Assembly (NCBI RefSeq): GCF_000308815.1
Contig: NZ_BAFX01000086.1
Coordinates: 1 to 64,000 of the forward strand
Reading direction: 5' to 3'
Length of the DNA stretch: 64,000 nucleotides
Origin: Nocardia concava NBRC 100430
GTDB taxonomy: Bacteria; Actinomycetota; Actinomycetes; Mycobacteriales; Mycobacteriaceae
The position numbers and the translations under genes are program-made. Of the stretch, positions 36,052 to 44,416 are shown in pieces. The notes under the pieces are model-generated. The model was given only the letters and a program-made list of their open reading frames with translations. It was not told where the DNA came from and did not search any database. Within the stretch, counting starts at the first letter, position 1, and every line of letters begins with the position of its first letter.

Positions 36052-39035
36052 GCGGCGCTCCCCTCGTCCGAGCCGCGGCTCGCGGTGCTCTCGGTGAATT
36101 CGCTGAAACGCTGGTTGGTGTCGTGGATTCCGCTCTCTCGCTCGGAGAGGGTGAACTCCATGTGGAACGGGATTCCGGGGCGGCGGTCCTCACCGATCTT
36201 GAGCAGGAACTTGCCGGTGCCGGGCGCGGGCGGGCGCTGCTGGCCCGGTTTGAGCGCCTCGCCGGTCAGTGCCTGCGGCGCGGACCAGCTGGTCACCATC
36301 TCCTCCTCGGCGGCGGTGAACGGCACGGTGGAATCCAGCCGCGAGATCTCCTCGGCCGGCAGCGCGCCGAAGATCTTGGCGCGGGCGCGTTCCAGGAAGC
36401 CGAGCGCCTTGGCGATGGCGGCCTCGGAGCCCAGGGCCTGCAGGTCCTTGATGGTGTGGCTGATCATGATGAGCGAGGTGGCGATGCCGCGCTGCAGACG
36501 GGTGAGCTCGTCGACGCGGTCGACCATGAAGTCGCCCAATCCCAGCACCTGCCACAGCTCGTCCATGACGACCTGGAAGTAGCGCTGCGGGCCCAGATCC
36601 GCGTCGGCGAGCACGTGCGCGGCCTCGACGGAGGCGAAACCGTCGGCCCAGCAGGCCAGCATGACGGCGGCCTTGAGCTTCTTGTCGCCGTTGGGGATGT
36701 GGGAGACGTCGATGCAGACGGCGGTGGCCGTCGTGTCGATGGGAGTCGTGGTGTGGCCGTTGAAGATCGCGCCGAAGGGGCCCTGGGTCAGGGCGCGCAG
36801 GGAGCGGCGCAGGCCCTTGATGGCCTCGTGGTATTCCTCCGGGTTGTCCGCGCCCGCGTCGAGTTGCATTTCCGCGCCACCCGCGACGACCACATCGAGG
36901 AGGTTCTCCAGGATGGGCGGCTGGTCGGGGGTGAAGCCGCTGCCCTCGCGGTAGAGGATGCGCAGGCCGGTGTTGATGAGGGTTTCCTCGAAGTCGCGCA
37001 CCCGGGCGCCGCGCACCAGTTCCACCAGACCGGCCACGAGAGTGACCTGGCGGGCGCGCATTTCCTGCATCACCTGGGTCTGCAGTTCCGGGAAGGCCTC
37101 CAGCATCGGCACGATCGAGCCGAGCACGCCGGCGGCGAGCGGGTTGAGTTTGCCGTGGCCGTAACCCAGGTCGATGACCTGGCCGCCGACCAGTTCCACC
37201 AGCTTGCGGTAGTCGGGCTTGACGTCGGCGAGGATCAGCGGCGTAATGCCTTGGGCGACACCGCCGAGCACGATCCGCCGCACCAGCGAGGACTTGCCGA
37301 AACCGTTGAGACCCAGGACGAAAAGGCTCGGCGCGGTGATGAAGCTGCCGCGCATGAACCAGTTCATCGGGTCGAAGCACACCGGCGCGCCGGTGTGCAG
37401 ATGCGAACCCAGCGGGGTTCCGATCAGCGGCGCACCGGCGCCCACCGACCACGGCCACAGGCCCGCGACCTGCGCGGTGGTGGCGCGGTACTCCACCGGC
37501 CGTCCGACCACGTTCATCCGCCCGCCGCCCGCGCCGATGTAGCCGCGATCGGTGAGTTGCGCTGTGGTGCGATCGAATTCGTCGAAGCTGCCGTATTCCA
37601 TCCGCTCCGCGCGCGCCGCGAAATTCCGGCGCCGCAGATCGTCGGTGTGCAGCCGGAAGGTGGCCCAGGCAGCCTTGATCCCGTTGCCCTCGCGTGCGGT
37701 GACCTCGAGTTTGGCGCGGGTGCTGTCGTCGAGGAGCTTGGGGCCCTGCTGCTTCTTCTTCGCCGCCGCCTTGCGGGCCGCGGCCCGCTTGGCCGCCGCC
37801 TCCCGCTCGGCCTTCTCGGCGGCCTTGTCCCGCTGGCCCTTTCGCGCGCGCTCGGCCTCGATGGTGGCCCGGTCGGGGCGGGCGCTGCGCGCGGGGCGCT
37901 TGCGCACCGGCCGCTCCCCCGCCTCGCCGCCCGGTCGCGCCGACCGTCCGCGGCTCGGCGCTCCGGCCCGTCCGCCCAGATGCACGCGATCGGCGTCCGT
38001 GGGCCGTCCACGCCCTTCGGAGCCATTGCGGCCCTCAGCGCCGGTACGCCCCTCGGAGCCGTTGCGTACCTCAGATCCGTTGCCGCGGAGCGTTTCCCGT
38101 TCGGGGTCGGTCCGCCGCACGCGTCCCGGCTCGCCCTCGCCGCCGCGCCGCTCCCCTTCGGCGCTACGCCGGTCGCGCCGGACGCGATCCTCCGCCTCCG
38201 TGCGCCGCGGCGCTTCGCCGTCGGCCGTCGTCTCACTCCGCTTGCGCCGCATCCGCTCCCCCTCGGTCGGTTCCGGCCCGCGCACCCGCCTGCGCTCCGG
38301 CCGTTCGGCCGCGAGTTCTTCGCGCAGCCCGGTCGCCGCCGCGCGCAGCGCATCGGCGGAGTCGTGCTCGTGCGGCAGTGCGAGCTCGCGGCCCGCCGAA
38401 GGTTCGGCTATTCCCGACATTTCAGGCGCGGAAGCAGTGCTGCCGTCACCCTCTGCCGCCGCCGTGTGCGCGGTTTCCGCGATGTCCGCGATCCGATCGC
38501 CCGATGCGGCCGCACCGGTGGGTTCGAGTGCGGGCAGGGCCGGAAGCCGTCGCCGCGCAGGCGGAACGGCTTCGGCGGCAGCCTCTTCTCGACCCCTGCC
38601 GTCCTCTTCTCGATCCCCACCGTCGCGACCGGTCGGTTCGGCCAGTGCGGCCGCCTCCCACGCGGTCACACCGGCGTCCGCCTCCGGCCTCGACCAGCCG
38701 GAATCACCCTCGCGCACACCGTGGTCCGCGGTTTCGCGGACCGGTGACTCGAGCTCGGGCCGGGGCGTTTCCACCACCGGCTCGGGATCCGCGAACTCCG
38801 CCGAGTAGTCGATCGGGGTATCGCGGCGGAGCATGCGGCGGTCCGGGAGGGTGCCGCGGCGGGGCCGGTGCTCATCGCGCATGACCCGGGAGGGGGCGGG
38901 CGCGTACGGCTCCGGCTCGTCGCGGTGGTCCGGTTCCGGGCGGCGGCGTTCGGCCGCGTCCGGGTCGCGCCGGGGGCCGCGCCGGGTGGGCGCGGCTTCG
39001 CGGTCGCGGACCGAGGGATCGATATCACGTGGCAT
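36048..39035 (-). CDS. VirB4-type conjugation ATPase with long disordered N-terminus
   Basis: 995 residues, longer than usual. Residues 1 to ~430 are low-complexity, rich in Arg, Glu, Ala, Pro and Gly. They include imperfect NGSEGR repeats (about 325-350) and a basic Lys/Arg/Ala helix just before the folded part (EREAAAKRAAARKAAAKKK). The ATPase domain follows, with Walker A GLNGFGKSS (near 577), ILADVKPDYRKLVELVGGQVIDLG, Walker B VVMDELWQVLG (near 825) and ATSLIMISHTIKDL. VirB4 proteins energise assembly of T4SS channels. It is separated from the SCO6880-like gene by 3 bases and overlaps the HTH gene by 4. Confidence 0.9.
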   Translation of the reverse strand: MPRDIDPSVRDREAAPTRRGPRRDPDAAERRRPEPDHRDEPEPYAPAPSRVMRDEHRPRRGTLPDRRMLRRDTPIDYSAEFADPEPVVETPRPELESPVRETADHGVREGDSGWSRPEADAGVTAWEAAALAEPTGRDGGDREEDGRGREEAAAEAVPPARRRLPALPALEPTGAAASGDRIADIAETAHTAAAEGDGSTASAPEMSGIAEPSAGRELALPHEHDSADALRAAATGLREELAAERPERRRVRGPEPTEGERMRRKRSETTADGEAPRRTEAEDRVRRDRRSAEGERRGGEGEPGRVRRTDPERETLRGNGSEVRNGSEGRTGAEGRNGSEGRGRPTDADRVHLGGRAGAPSRGRSARPGGEAGERPVRKRPARSARPDRATIEAERARKGQRDKAAEKAEREAAAKRAAARKAAAKKKQQGPKLLDDSTRAKLEVTAREGNGIKAAWATFRLHTDDLRRRNFAARAERMEYGSFDEFDRTTAQLTDRGYIGAGGGRMNVVGRPVEYRATTAQVAGLWPWSVGAGAPLIGTPLGSHLHTGAPVCFDPMNWFMRGSFITAPSLFVLGLNGFGKSSLVRRIVLGGVAQGITPLILADVKPDYRKLVELVGGQVIDLGYGHGKLNPLAAGVLGSIVPMLEAFPELQTQVMQEMRARQVTLVAGLVELVRGARVRDFEETLINTGLRILYREGSGFTPDQPPILENLLDVVVAGGAEMQLDAGADNPEEYHEAIKGLRRSLRALTQGPFGAIFNGHTTTPIDTTATAVCIDVSHIPNGDKKLKAAVMLACWADGFASVEAAHVLADADLGPQRYFQVVMDELWQVLGLGDFMVDRVDELTRLQRGIATSLIMISHTIKDLQALGSEAAIAKALGFLERARAKIFGALPAEEISRLDSTVPFTAAEEEMVTSWSAPQALTGEALKPGQQRPPAPGTGKFLLKIGEDRRPGIPFHMEFTLSERESGIHDTNQRFSEFTESTASRGSDEGSAA

Positions 39036-39038
39036 GGG

Positions 39039-40529
39039 TTACCCCGCAAGCGCTTTCGGGATGGTGGCGTGTTCGGGGAGGATCACCCCGCAGCCGAGGG
39101 AGGCCGCGAACGCGGCCGCTTGATAGCGGTAGCAGCGGCGGATCTTCAGGCGCGCCTGGGTGGACAGGTCGCGGGTGATGGCCTCGATGCGGGGCAGGTC
39201 GCCGCGCAGCGGTTCGGTGATGGTGACCAGGGCGCCGAAGCGGGTGACGCCGTGGCCGCGGGCCTGCTCCTCGCGGGCCTGCTGGGTGGCGCCGACGCGC
39301 AGGGTGGCCGCCGCGGAGACGACGCCGCGCTCGGATTGCTGTGCCACCAGGGCGTTCTTGTAGTCGTCGTCCACGATCTGGGCGGCGTCACCGGCGGAGT
39401 GCGGGCGGTAGACGATGGTGATGCGCTTGCGCGGCACCTCCGGGTTGGGGGCGAGCAGGCGCTGCAGCACGCGCTCGTCGACCGCGCCCTCGGGGGCGGT
39501 GTCCATCTCCCAGGTGACCGAGCGGCCGCCGTCGTGAATGAAGTGGTCCCAACGCTCTTCGTGCGAGACCGGGCCCGCGTCGGCCCAATCCAGCCCGTGC
39601 CCACCGGGTTCGCCCGCCGCCACCTCGAGATCGGCCTGCGCGGCCGGGTCGTAGCTGCGGCGGATGAAGGAGATGATCTCGTCGGCGGCCATGGGCTGGG
39701 CGCGAACTCCGGCCTCCGCCAACGCCGCACAGATGCCGGGCAGGCGGCGGCCGATCTCCACGGCCTCCTCGGCCGGGTTCTTGCGGCGCTCGGCGGTGGT
39801 GGCCTTGAAGGTGATGGCCACGCGCGGCAGCAGTTGCACCCGCTCCTGCGGTAGCTCGGTGGCCAGCTCGTACATGACCTGCTGCGCCAGATCCGGAGCC
39901 TCGGGCCGGGTGATGGTGGAAACCTCGGTGAGCAAACGGTTTCCGGTCTCGGGCACGGTGTCGATGACCGGCACCACCGCCACGATGTCGGAGGTCTGGC
40001 CCAGCGAGGCCAGGAAGGTGCCCCAGGCGCCGACCCAGCGGTCGATGACCGGCTGGTCGACGGCCTCGTGGCCCTGCGGCCAGGCCCGCAGAACCACTGT
40101 GTACTGGGCGAATTGCGGTAGGTGGATCATGCCGAAGCTGTAGCCGCCCGCGTCGATGCCCTCGTACAACCGCGACGGGGCCATCAGCCCGGGCAGCCGG
40201 GTGACGCCGCCCGGGATCCGGGAGAAGCGCCCGCCCCGGTACACGTGCTCGCCCTTGGATCGGCCGCGCAACCAATGGAACATCATCAATCCGTTCTCGT
40301 AGCCGGAGCGGCCCCCCGTCCGCCACACCAGTGGAACCATCACGACCGTGCCGATGACCGCCACGAACAACGCGGGTTTCGGTCCGGCCGCCAGCGCCGT
40401 CAGCAGCGCGGTGATCACGACGGCGAAACCGACCACGGTCTCACCCCAGCGCAGGCCGAAAAGTCCTGCGCTGCGGGGCTTGTTCCACAGGCCGTACGAG
40501 CGGCGCTCGTAGGTGTCGGTCATCGTCAT
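39039..40529 (-). CDS. SCO6880 family protein, T4SS-associated
   Basis: 496 residues that follow the actinobacterial SCO6880 family: N-terminal YGLWNKPRSAGLFGLRWGETVVG, two transmembrane segments (about 27-45 and 48-68), GGRSGYENGLMMFHWLRGRSKG, then a large cytoplasmic domain without a P-loop. In these loci the family sits between VirB4 and the VirB6-like protein and resembles a PrgI/VirB3-like membrane anchor joined to a VirB4 N-terminal-like domain. No activity is known. Overlaps the VirB6-like gene by four bases. Confidence 0.88.
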   Translation of the reverse strand: MTMTDTYERRSYGLWNKPRSAGLFGLRWGETVVGFAVVITALLTALAAGPKPALFVAVIGTVVMVPLVWRTGGRSGYENGLMMFHWLRGRSKGEHVYRGGRFSRIPGGVTRLPGLMAPSRLYEGIDAGGYSFGMIHLPQFAQYTVVLRAWPQGHEAVDQPVIDRWVGAWGTFLASLGQTSDIVAVVPVIDTVPETGNRLLTEVSTITRPEAPDLAQQVMYELATELPQERVQLLPRVAITFKATTAERRKNPAEEAVEIGRRLPGICAALAEAGVRAQPMAADEIISFIRRSYDPAAQADLEVAAGEPGGHGLDWADAGPVSHEERWDHFIHDGGRSVTWEMDTAPEGAVDERVLQRLLAPNPEVPRKRITIVYRPHSAGDAAQIVDDDYKNALVAQQSERGVVSAAATLRVGATQQAREEQARGHGVTRFGALVTITEPLRGDLPRIEAITRDLSTQARLKIRRCYRYQAAAFAASLGCGVILPEHATIPKALAG

Positions 40530-42016
40530 CGCGGAATGGTGCTCCTGCCGAGGTCGGGGGAACGGTTGACCCAGCGGTCACCGGCCACGTCGCCGGCCGT
40601 GTTCTCGGCCTTGCCCAGCGACGCGGTCGCGGCGCGGACCTGGGCGACACGGTTGGCCACGCGGGACGCGCCCGAGGGTGCGCCTGACGGTACTGCGCCA
40701 CCGCCGCCCTGGGCCGCAGGACTCGCGGCGGCACCGCCACCGCCTCCGCCGCCACCCGGCCGCGGCACCGGTGTCGGACGAGGCGCGCCGCCGCCGGGTC
40801 CACCGGGTCCGCCCGGACGGCCGGGCCGTCCGCCGCGTCCCGCCGCCGCATAGCCCGGGGCGCCGGTCGCCGCGCGCGGCGCGACCGCACGCGAACCGAC
40901 CGCGCCCAGCGCCGCGATGCCGACCAGGGTGCCGGTGGTGGCGGCCAAACCCGAACCGCCCGAACCGACAATGGCCACTTCACCGGCGGTCGCCAGCCGC
41001 ATGAGCGCGGGCAGCACGAAGGCGACGCTGCCCAGCAGCACGATGGCGACCAGCATGCGCTGGGCCTCGTCGGCGTCGGGCAGGTTCACCGTGCCGGTGC
41101 GCTCGTCGGTGGCGCCGGCGGTGGTGAAGGCGATCATGTAGACGATGGCCGCGACCGGCTTGTACAGCATGAACGCGATGATCCAGCGGATCAGCTTGCT
41201 GTAGGAGCTGCGGCCGATGCTGGTGCCGGATCCCGCCGCCGCCAGCGGCAGCACGCCGGCCGCCACCACGAGCATGCCCTGGCGCACGATGGCCAGCACG
41301 ATCTGGGCCAGCGCGCCGAGCAGGCCGACGATGGCGATGATCAGCACCAGACCCGGCGAGAAGGCTTGCAGCTTGGTGGTTTTCACCATCAGCTCGGCCA
41401 TGTTCTTGGCATTGCCGTTGGTGGAGTCGTCGATGATCCACTCGGAGAACTTGTCCGAGGCCTGGGTGGCGGCCACGATCACCGCGCCGAGCATCCACGA
41501 GCTGAACACCACGCGCGCGAACATCCAGAAGGAATCGGTCGCCTCACTGACGGCGGCTCCCCGTCTCGCCTGCGCGAGTTTGAGTCCGGTCAATATCACC
41601 GACGCCATCAGCAGGATGATCTGCGCTTGATAGGTGTAGTCGTTGATCTTCGTGAACAGTGTGCCCGCGTCGCTGACTCTGTCGTTGGGCAACTTCATCC
41701 AGAAGGTCAGCGCCAGGATCAACGCCTCGCCCAGGCCGTTCATCAGCGAGTCCACCACCTTGCCGAAGGTGGAGTCCCACGCCTTGTCGCGCACGGTGGC
41801 GGCGGCATCGGTCGGGTGGGTCGCGACATTGCTGGCCTTGCAGGCCGCCGACGCCGCGTCACCCAGAGAGAGACCGGGCACGCCGAGACCGTCGAGCGAG
41901 TCGTGTAATTCGTTGCAGGCCTGGTCATACCCGTAGGTCTGGCCGTAGGCCACCGTCGGGGTCGCGATCATGACGGTGAATACGACCGCGAGGATCGTGA
42001 ATAGCCGCCTCAGCAT
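40526..42016 (-). CDS. VirB6/TrbL-like polytopic membrane protein
   Basis: 496 residues. The N-terminal hydrophobic segment (FTILAVVFTVMIATPTVAYGQ) looks like a cleavable signal. Then come at least five further membrane segments (for example ALILALTFWMKL, AQIILLMASVILTGLKLA, LVLIIAIVGLLGALAQIVLAI, MLVAIVLLGSVAFVLPALM) and a Gly/Pro/Ala-rich C-terminal tail of about 120 residues. This matches the VirB6/TrbL inner-membrane channel component. aggtgg six bases upstream fixes ATG 42016; the open frame to 42070 is not needed. Confidence 0.85.
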   Translation of the reverse strand: MLRRLFTILAVVFTVMIATPTVAYGQTYGYDQACNELHDSLDGLGVPGLSLGDAASAACKASNVATHPTDAAATVRDKAWDSTFGKVVDSLMNGLGEALILALTFWMKLPNDRVSDAGTLFTKINDYTYQAQIILLMASVILTGLKLAQARRGAAVSEATDSFWMFARVVFSSWMLGAVIVAATQASDKFSEWIIDDSTNGNAKNMAELMVKTTKLQAFSPGLVLIIAIVGLLGALAQIVLAIVRQGMLVVAAGVLPLAAAGSGTSIGRSSYSKLIRWIIAFMLYKPVAAIVYMIAFTTAGATDERTGTVNLPDADEAQRMLVAIVLLGSVAFVLPALMRLATAGEVAIVGSGGSGLAATTGTLVGIAALGAVGSRAVAPRAATGAPGYAAAGRGGRPGRPGGPGGPGGGAPRPTPVPRPGGGGGGGGAAASPAAQGGGGAVPSGAPSGASRVANRVAQVRAATASLGKAENTAGDVAGDRWVNRSPDLGRSTIPR

Positions 42017-42101
42017 GTGGTCCACCTTTCGATGGGTCGCGATGCCGCGTCCTGAAGTATTGCCGGGCAAACGTGTGTTTCCGGATGTGTCGCTGCGGGA
42101 T

Positions 42102-42929
42102 TCACCATCGGGTCCACCCCGCCAGCGAGTCCACGTTCTCGGTTTGCGATGTCTTCGACGTCGCGGGCTTGAGCCGCCAGTCGCCGGCGTCCCAGACCAT
42201 GATCAGGCGCACCGCGGCCCACCACTGCCGGTTCTCCACGACCGGGCCGCGCACGGCCAGCCGCACGATGGCCATATCGTCGGCGTAGTTCTCGATCTGG
42301 AAGCCGTCGGGGGCCACCAGATAGCGGGTCACCTTCTCCGGCTGCTGTTTCGGCAGCCGCTGATCGGCCAGCGCCTGGTCGTAGGCGGCGAGCTGATCGG
42401 CGCTCACGCGCACTTCGCGCACGTAGAGCTCACGGTCGGCGGGACGGGCGTTGAGCCGGTAGGTGATCTGCGCCGCCGCCAGGGCCGCGCCCTGCGGAGT
42501 GTGCGAATACCCTACGGCCACACCGTTTTCCAGGCGCGCCGGACCGTCCGAGGTGGAGAAGGGCACGGACGCGCCGTGCACCCGCTGCCAGCCGTGCGGA
42601 TCGGTGGTGCCCTGCGGGGCGGCGGTGAGCCAGTCGGTGTCGGAGGCCCGGCGCTGTTTGGCCGGATCCTGCGGCAGCGGTTGTCCCGCCGAATTGTTGG
42701 GGATGTCGACACGGCGGCCGAACAGATCCACCTCGGGCGAGGCGAATCCGGTCACGCCGGTGTCGGCGGTGGCCACCGGGTCGGTGCCCTCGTTCTTCGC
42801 GCTCGGCTTGGACGAGCCGTGACTGAAGTAGACGACCAGGCCCGCGACGATGATCACCGCGACCAGCGCGGCCGAGGCGATGACGCCGAACGAGACGCCG
42901 TCGCGCTCGGACGGCTCCTTCTCGCTCAT
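42102..42929 (-). CDS. Single-pass membrane protein, VirB8/TcpC-like candidate
   Basis: 275 residues. A short cytoplasmic N-terminus is followed by one transmembrane helix (about 15-36) and a ~235-residue extracytoplasmic domain. The C-terminal part (ALAAAQITYRLNARPADRELYVREV, VTRYLVAPDGFQIENYADDMAIVRLAVRG, WWAAVRLIMVWDAGDWRLKPA) has the repeated strand pattern of an NTF2-like fold. Topology, size and position beside the VirB6-like gene are those of VirB8/TcpC assembly proteins, but this is inferred from layout. A direct repeat tccacggtgtcgtt lies in the 89-base spacer upstream. Confidence 0.75.
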   Translation of the reverse strand: MSEKEPSERDGVSFGVIASAALVAVIIVAGLVVYFSHGSSKPSAKNEGTDPVATADTGVTGFASPEVDLFGRRVDIPNNSAGQPLPQDPAKQRRASDTDWLTAAPQGTTDPHGWQRVHGASVPFSTSDGPARLENGVAVGYSHTPQGAALAAAQITYRLNARPADRELYVREVRVSADQLAAYDQALADQRLPKQQPEKVTRYLVAPDGFQIENYADDMAIVRLAVRGPVVENRQWWAAVRLIMVWDAGDWRLKPATSKTSQTENVDSLAGWTRW

Positions 42930-43018
42930 CGTTTCGCCTCCACGGTGTCGTTTGCCGGATCCACGGTGTCGTTGATTGAAGTGGTTGTGCCAGTGGACAA
43001 ATCAGCCGCCCGTACCCC

Positions 43019-43285
43019 TCAGGTCGGCAGCAGGGCCAGCGCGATACCGCTGGCCGAGGTCGCCATGATCGCGCCCAGCAGGCTCATCACCACCCCGTGC
43101 GTCGCCTCGTTGGCGGCCCAGTCGCCGCCGCGGAACGCGTACCAGGCCCGCCCGGCCGCCAGGATCATCCAGGCCAGGCAGAACAGCAGCACGCACCACA
43201 GCAGCCAGTCGACGAGCTGCATCAGCGGGCGGATCACATCCGCCGGCATCTGTTTGTAGGCCAGCACGGCCACGGCGGAGGACAT
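43019..43285 (-). CDS. Small two-helix membrane protein of the T4SS-like locus
   Basis: 88 residues with two hydrophobic helices (LVDWLLWCVLLFCLAWMILAAG and GVVMSLLGAIMATSASGIALALL) joined by a short polar loop (RAWYAFRGGDWAANEATH). The start overlaps the stop of the upstream small gene by one base (TAATG). Size and topology fit VirB2/TrbC-type pilin-like or VirB3-type subunits, though there is no long signal peptide. Confidence 0.8.
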   Translation of the reverse strand: MSSAVAVLAYKQMPADVIRPLMQLVDWLLWCVLLFCLAWMILAAGRAWYAFRGGDWAANEATHGVVMSLLGAIMATSASGIALALLPT

Positions 43286-43575
43286 TAGGTGATCACTGCG
43301 TTCATGATCGTGCCCGCGCTCGTGGCGACAATCCCTCCGATCATGGCCCCTGCCACCATCTTCGGCGACTCCAAACCGCCTCCTGTCCATTTCTCCCAGG
43401 CGAACCGGCCACCGGCGTAGGTGATGCCCAGGATTCCCGACAACAGAACGAACCAGGTGAAATACCGAACCAGCTTCAGCAACTTGTCCGACGCGGGCGG
43501 CGCCTCGGGGGTCGGATTCCCGACCTGGGCGAGGTACTGCCCGTACACATCGTGTACGGCGAGGAGCATGCTCAT
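43285..43575 (-). CDS. Small two-helix membrane protein of the T4SS-like locus
   Basis: 96 residues. A polar N-terminus of about 33 residues precedes a first helix (FTWFVLLSGILGITYAGG) and a second (MVAGAMIGGIVATSAGTIMNAV) separated by the loop FAWEKWTGGGLESPK. It resembles the following gene product in plan and in the GxIxATSAxxI motif of helix 2, so the two may be paralogues. A pilin-like or channel-lining role is inferred from position. ATGA overlap with the 58-residue upstream gene. Confidence 0.8.
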   Translation of the reverse strand: MSMLLAVHDVYGQYLAQVGNPTPEAPPASDKLLKLVRYFTWFVLLSGILGITYAGGRFAWEKWTGGGLESPKMVAGAMIGGIVATSAGTIMNAVIT

Positions 43576-43748
43576 TGTCTGTCCTTCTCCAAAAGCGAAC
43601 TGCTAGTAACAATTTCGCCGATGACCGGGCCTCCCGTCCAACCGGCGGTGCGAACTCTTTCGGTTAAGCGCCCTTCCATCCCGGCGGACCGGGAAACCTC
43701 ACGTGCCCAACGCATCTCGGATACCTGACGCATTCCGTCGACGATCAT
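43572..43748 (-). CDS. 58-residue hypothetical protein in the T4SS-like operon
   Basis: A short soluble protein starting MIVDGMRQVSEMRWAREVSR and ending LLEKDRQ. Support for it being real: GGAGGA six bases before the ATG, a stop that overlaps the next ATG (ATGA), and only two bases between it and the preceding stop codon. No domain is recognisable. It could be missed by gene callers because of its size. Confidence 0.65.
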   Translation of the reverse strand: MIVDGMRQVSEMRWAREVSRSAGMEGRLTERVRTAGWTGGPVIGEIVTSSSLLEKDRQ

Positions 43749-43750
43749 GA

Positions 43751-44416
43751 TCACTCCTCCGGATCGTCGTCGTCGGAGCGGGGTGCGTCCAGCGCCTCCT
43801 GGACCGCGGCCAGGATGCCGGAGCCGAGCTCGCGCACATCCGCCGTGATCTCCTCCAGCGGATCGGATTTGCGCTTGCGCTGCTGCGGCAGCGGGTCGCC
43901 GGGCGACCACACCGGGAGCTGGTCGGATTCCACCAGCGTCCACTCCTCGTGCCACGGCAGCTGCCAGACCTGGCCCGCGAGCGAGCCGACCACATCGCGG
44001 TAGCGGCGGATCTCGGCCGGGATCCGGCCCGGCCGCGCGGCCACGGTGATCAGGCCCAGCACCTCACTCGGGCCGGCGAGCCCGGCGTGATGCTGGCGCA
44101 GCAGGTCGTGGGCGCGGGTGAGCCCGGGAATGGTCTCGCGGGCCACCAGCACCACGAACGGGGATTCGCGTTCGAAGACGCCGGGCCAGCGGCGGTACGA
44201 ATCCGCCGCCGGCGCAAGCACATGCGAGAGCGTGGTCGCGCCCGCGCCCCCGTGCACACCGAGCAACCACACCAGCGGAGCGCGGCCACCCCCGGGTACG
44301 GGTCGATCCCAGATCGGTGCGCGGCGAGATTCGGGCGGTGGCACGACACCGGCCGCCATCGCGGCCCCGGCATTGTGCTGAGCGGAGGATCGGCGTTCCT
44401 TCATGGCTGCGGTCAT
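43751..44416 (-). CDS. DUF6668 family P-loop protein
   Basis: 221 residues. After a disordered start, LVWLLGVHGGAGATTLSHVLAP (about 48-69) is a deviant Walker A motif like those of MinD/ParA ATPases but with no Lys at the usual P-loop position. PFVVLVARETIPGLTRAHDLLRQ and VLGLITVAARPGRIPAEIRRYRDVVG follow the same fold. Actinobacterial proteins of this kind are listed as DUF6668 and occur beside conjugation genes. Overlaps the next upstream gene, a second MinD-like protein, by four bases. Confidence 0.8.
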   Translation of the reverse strand: MTAAMKERRSSAQHNAGAAMAAGVVPPPESRRAPIWDRPVPGGGRAPLVWLLGVHGGAGATTLSHVLAPAADSYRRWPGVFERESPFVVLVARETIPGLTRAHDLLRQHHAGLAGPSEVLGLITVAARPGRIPAEIRRYRDVVGSLAGQVWQLPWHEEWTLVESDQLPVWSPGDPLPQQRKRKSDPLEEITADVRELGSGILAAVQEALDAPRSDDDDPEE

